Origin: an uncultured Lachnospiraceae bacterium
Lineage (GTDB): Bacteria; Bacillota; Clostridia; Lachnospirales; Lachnospiraceae
Reading direction: 5' to 3'
DNA: 64,000 nucleotides
NCBI GenBank assembly: GCA_910578795.1
Contig: CAJTSD010000004.1
Location: 1-64,000 of the forward strand
Each line of letters begins with the position of its first letter. Within the stretch, counting starts at the first letter, position 1. Shown one piece after another: positions 63,681 through 64,000 of this stretch. Both the position numbers and the translations under genes were made by a program. The notes under the pieces are model-generated. The model did not search any database. It worked only from the letters and a program-made list of their open reading frames with translations, and was not told the DNA's origin.

Positions 63681-64000
63681 TCAATAACTCCTCCCGTCTC
63701 CGTCCAGCCATGCGGGAACAACTGCCCTTTGCACAATATGGATGGACGGATCCTTAAATAAAAGCCGGAAGAAATAAACATCCAAATCATATTCCACCAC
63801 AATGTCAATCATTTTAAGGTCAGAATCCGTAAAAATCGTGCTCTTGTTAAAATCCATCCCTTTCATACCATCCCTAACGCCAAAGGCTTTCAGGTATTCA
63901 TCCGCACTCTGACCGCCGTTTCCCAAAAAAGAAGTATTTAGATAATTTTGGGTAAGTGGCTTTGCAATCAGGGAAACCAACAAGCTTTTTCCTGTCTCCT
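63681..64000 (-). CDS. Partial protein, C-terminal end only, pilus-cluster type
   Basis: Only the last about 105 residues lie in the window; the frame is open to the edge (reading ETGKSLLVSLIAKPLTQ). It contains FLGNGGQSADEYLKAFGVRD and ends IVVEYDLDVYFFRLLFKDPS, IHIVQRAVVPAWLDGDG. The C-terminus resembles that of TadE/TadG-like or other pilus-associated membrane proteins of gut Clostridia, but this is a guess. The stop lies one base before the prepilin peptidase start, so both belong to one operon. Confidence 0.55.
   Translation of the reverse strand, partial: ETGKSLLVSLIAKPLTQNYLNTSFLGNGGQSADEYLKAFGVRDGMKGMDFNKSTIFTDSDLKMIDIVVEYDLDVYFFRLLFKDPSIHIVQRAVVPAWLDGDGRSY

Overview
The window reads as the chromosome of a spore-forming, anaerobic, low-to-moderate GC Clostridia member, most likely a Lachnospiraceae. 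The support is SpoVB-, SpoIIM- and Spo0A-type proteins, a RemA/RpoZ/YicC gene block, RNase Y, a sensory [FeFe]-hydrogenase/chemoreceptor fusion, DUF6273, DUF6382-FHA and WG-repeat proteins, and Gram-positive LexA boxes and sigma-A promoters. No phage, insertion sequence, CRISPR array or rRNA operon is visible. This assignment is inference; no search was run.

Layout. 1-2.2 kb: an unexplained leader, an ECF sigma/anti-sigma pair and a decayed GH88 glycosidase. 2.2-5.8 kb: glycolytic genes gap, pgk and tpiA with a small membrane protein overlapping both pgk and tpiA. 6.1-10.7 kb: hisJ, mnmA, a SpoVB-like flippase and DAHP synthase. 10.7-20.5 kb: a long leftward block, yicC-remA-rpoZ-rimO-pgsA, then recA-recX, then rny, then NUDIX-spoIIM-xerD, each with its own promoter and/or terminator; gmk and cinA, often found here, are absent. 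20.6-25.0 kb: an LtaS-like/YfhO pair for envelope glycopolymers. 25.1-29.5 kb: rqcH, glgA, a receiver-less Spo0A DNA-binding protein and tRNA-Val. 29.6-39.4 kb: DUF6273, a thioesterase, an orphan carB, the hydrogenase-chemoreceptor fusion, argS and queH. 39.5-46.0 kb: carA-carB (a second carB), a MATE exporter and two small unknown proteins.

46.2-64.0 kb is the most distinctive part. Two giant exported proteins, one with BspA/DUF285 repeats, share a C-terminal module of about 140 residues. They lie directly downstream of a transmembrane Ser/Thr kinase with a six-residue tandem repeat in its kinase domain. A 52-residue membrane peptide overlaps the kinase start, and the whole set follows a perfect-consensus promoter with two 16-bp repeats exactly 22 bp apart. 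Next come a DUF4143 ATPase behind two palindromic 30-bp repeats and, converging on each other, the N-terminal half of a prepilin peptidase and a PP2C phosphatase. A leftward series continues with a small membrane protein, a DUF6382-FHA protein, a WG-repeat protein, the catalytic half of a prepilin peptidase and the end of another gene running off the window. Kinase, phosphatase and phosphothreonine reader together with type IV-type pilin processing suggest a phospho-regulated surface/pilus system. That link is inferred from gene neighbourhood only.
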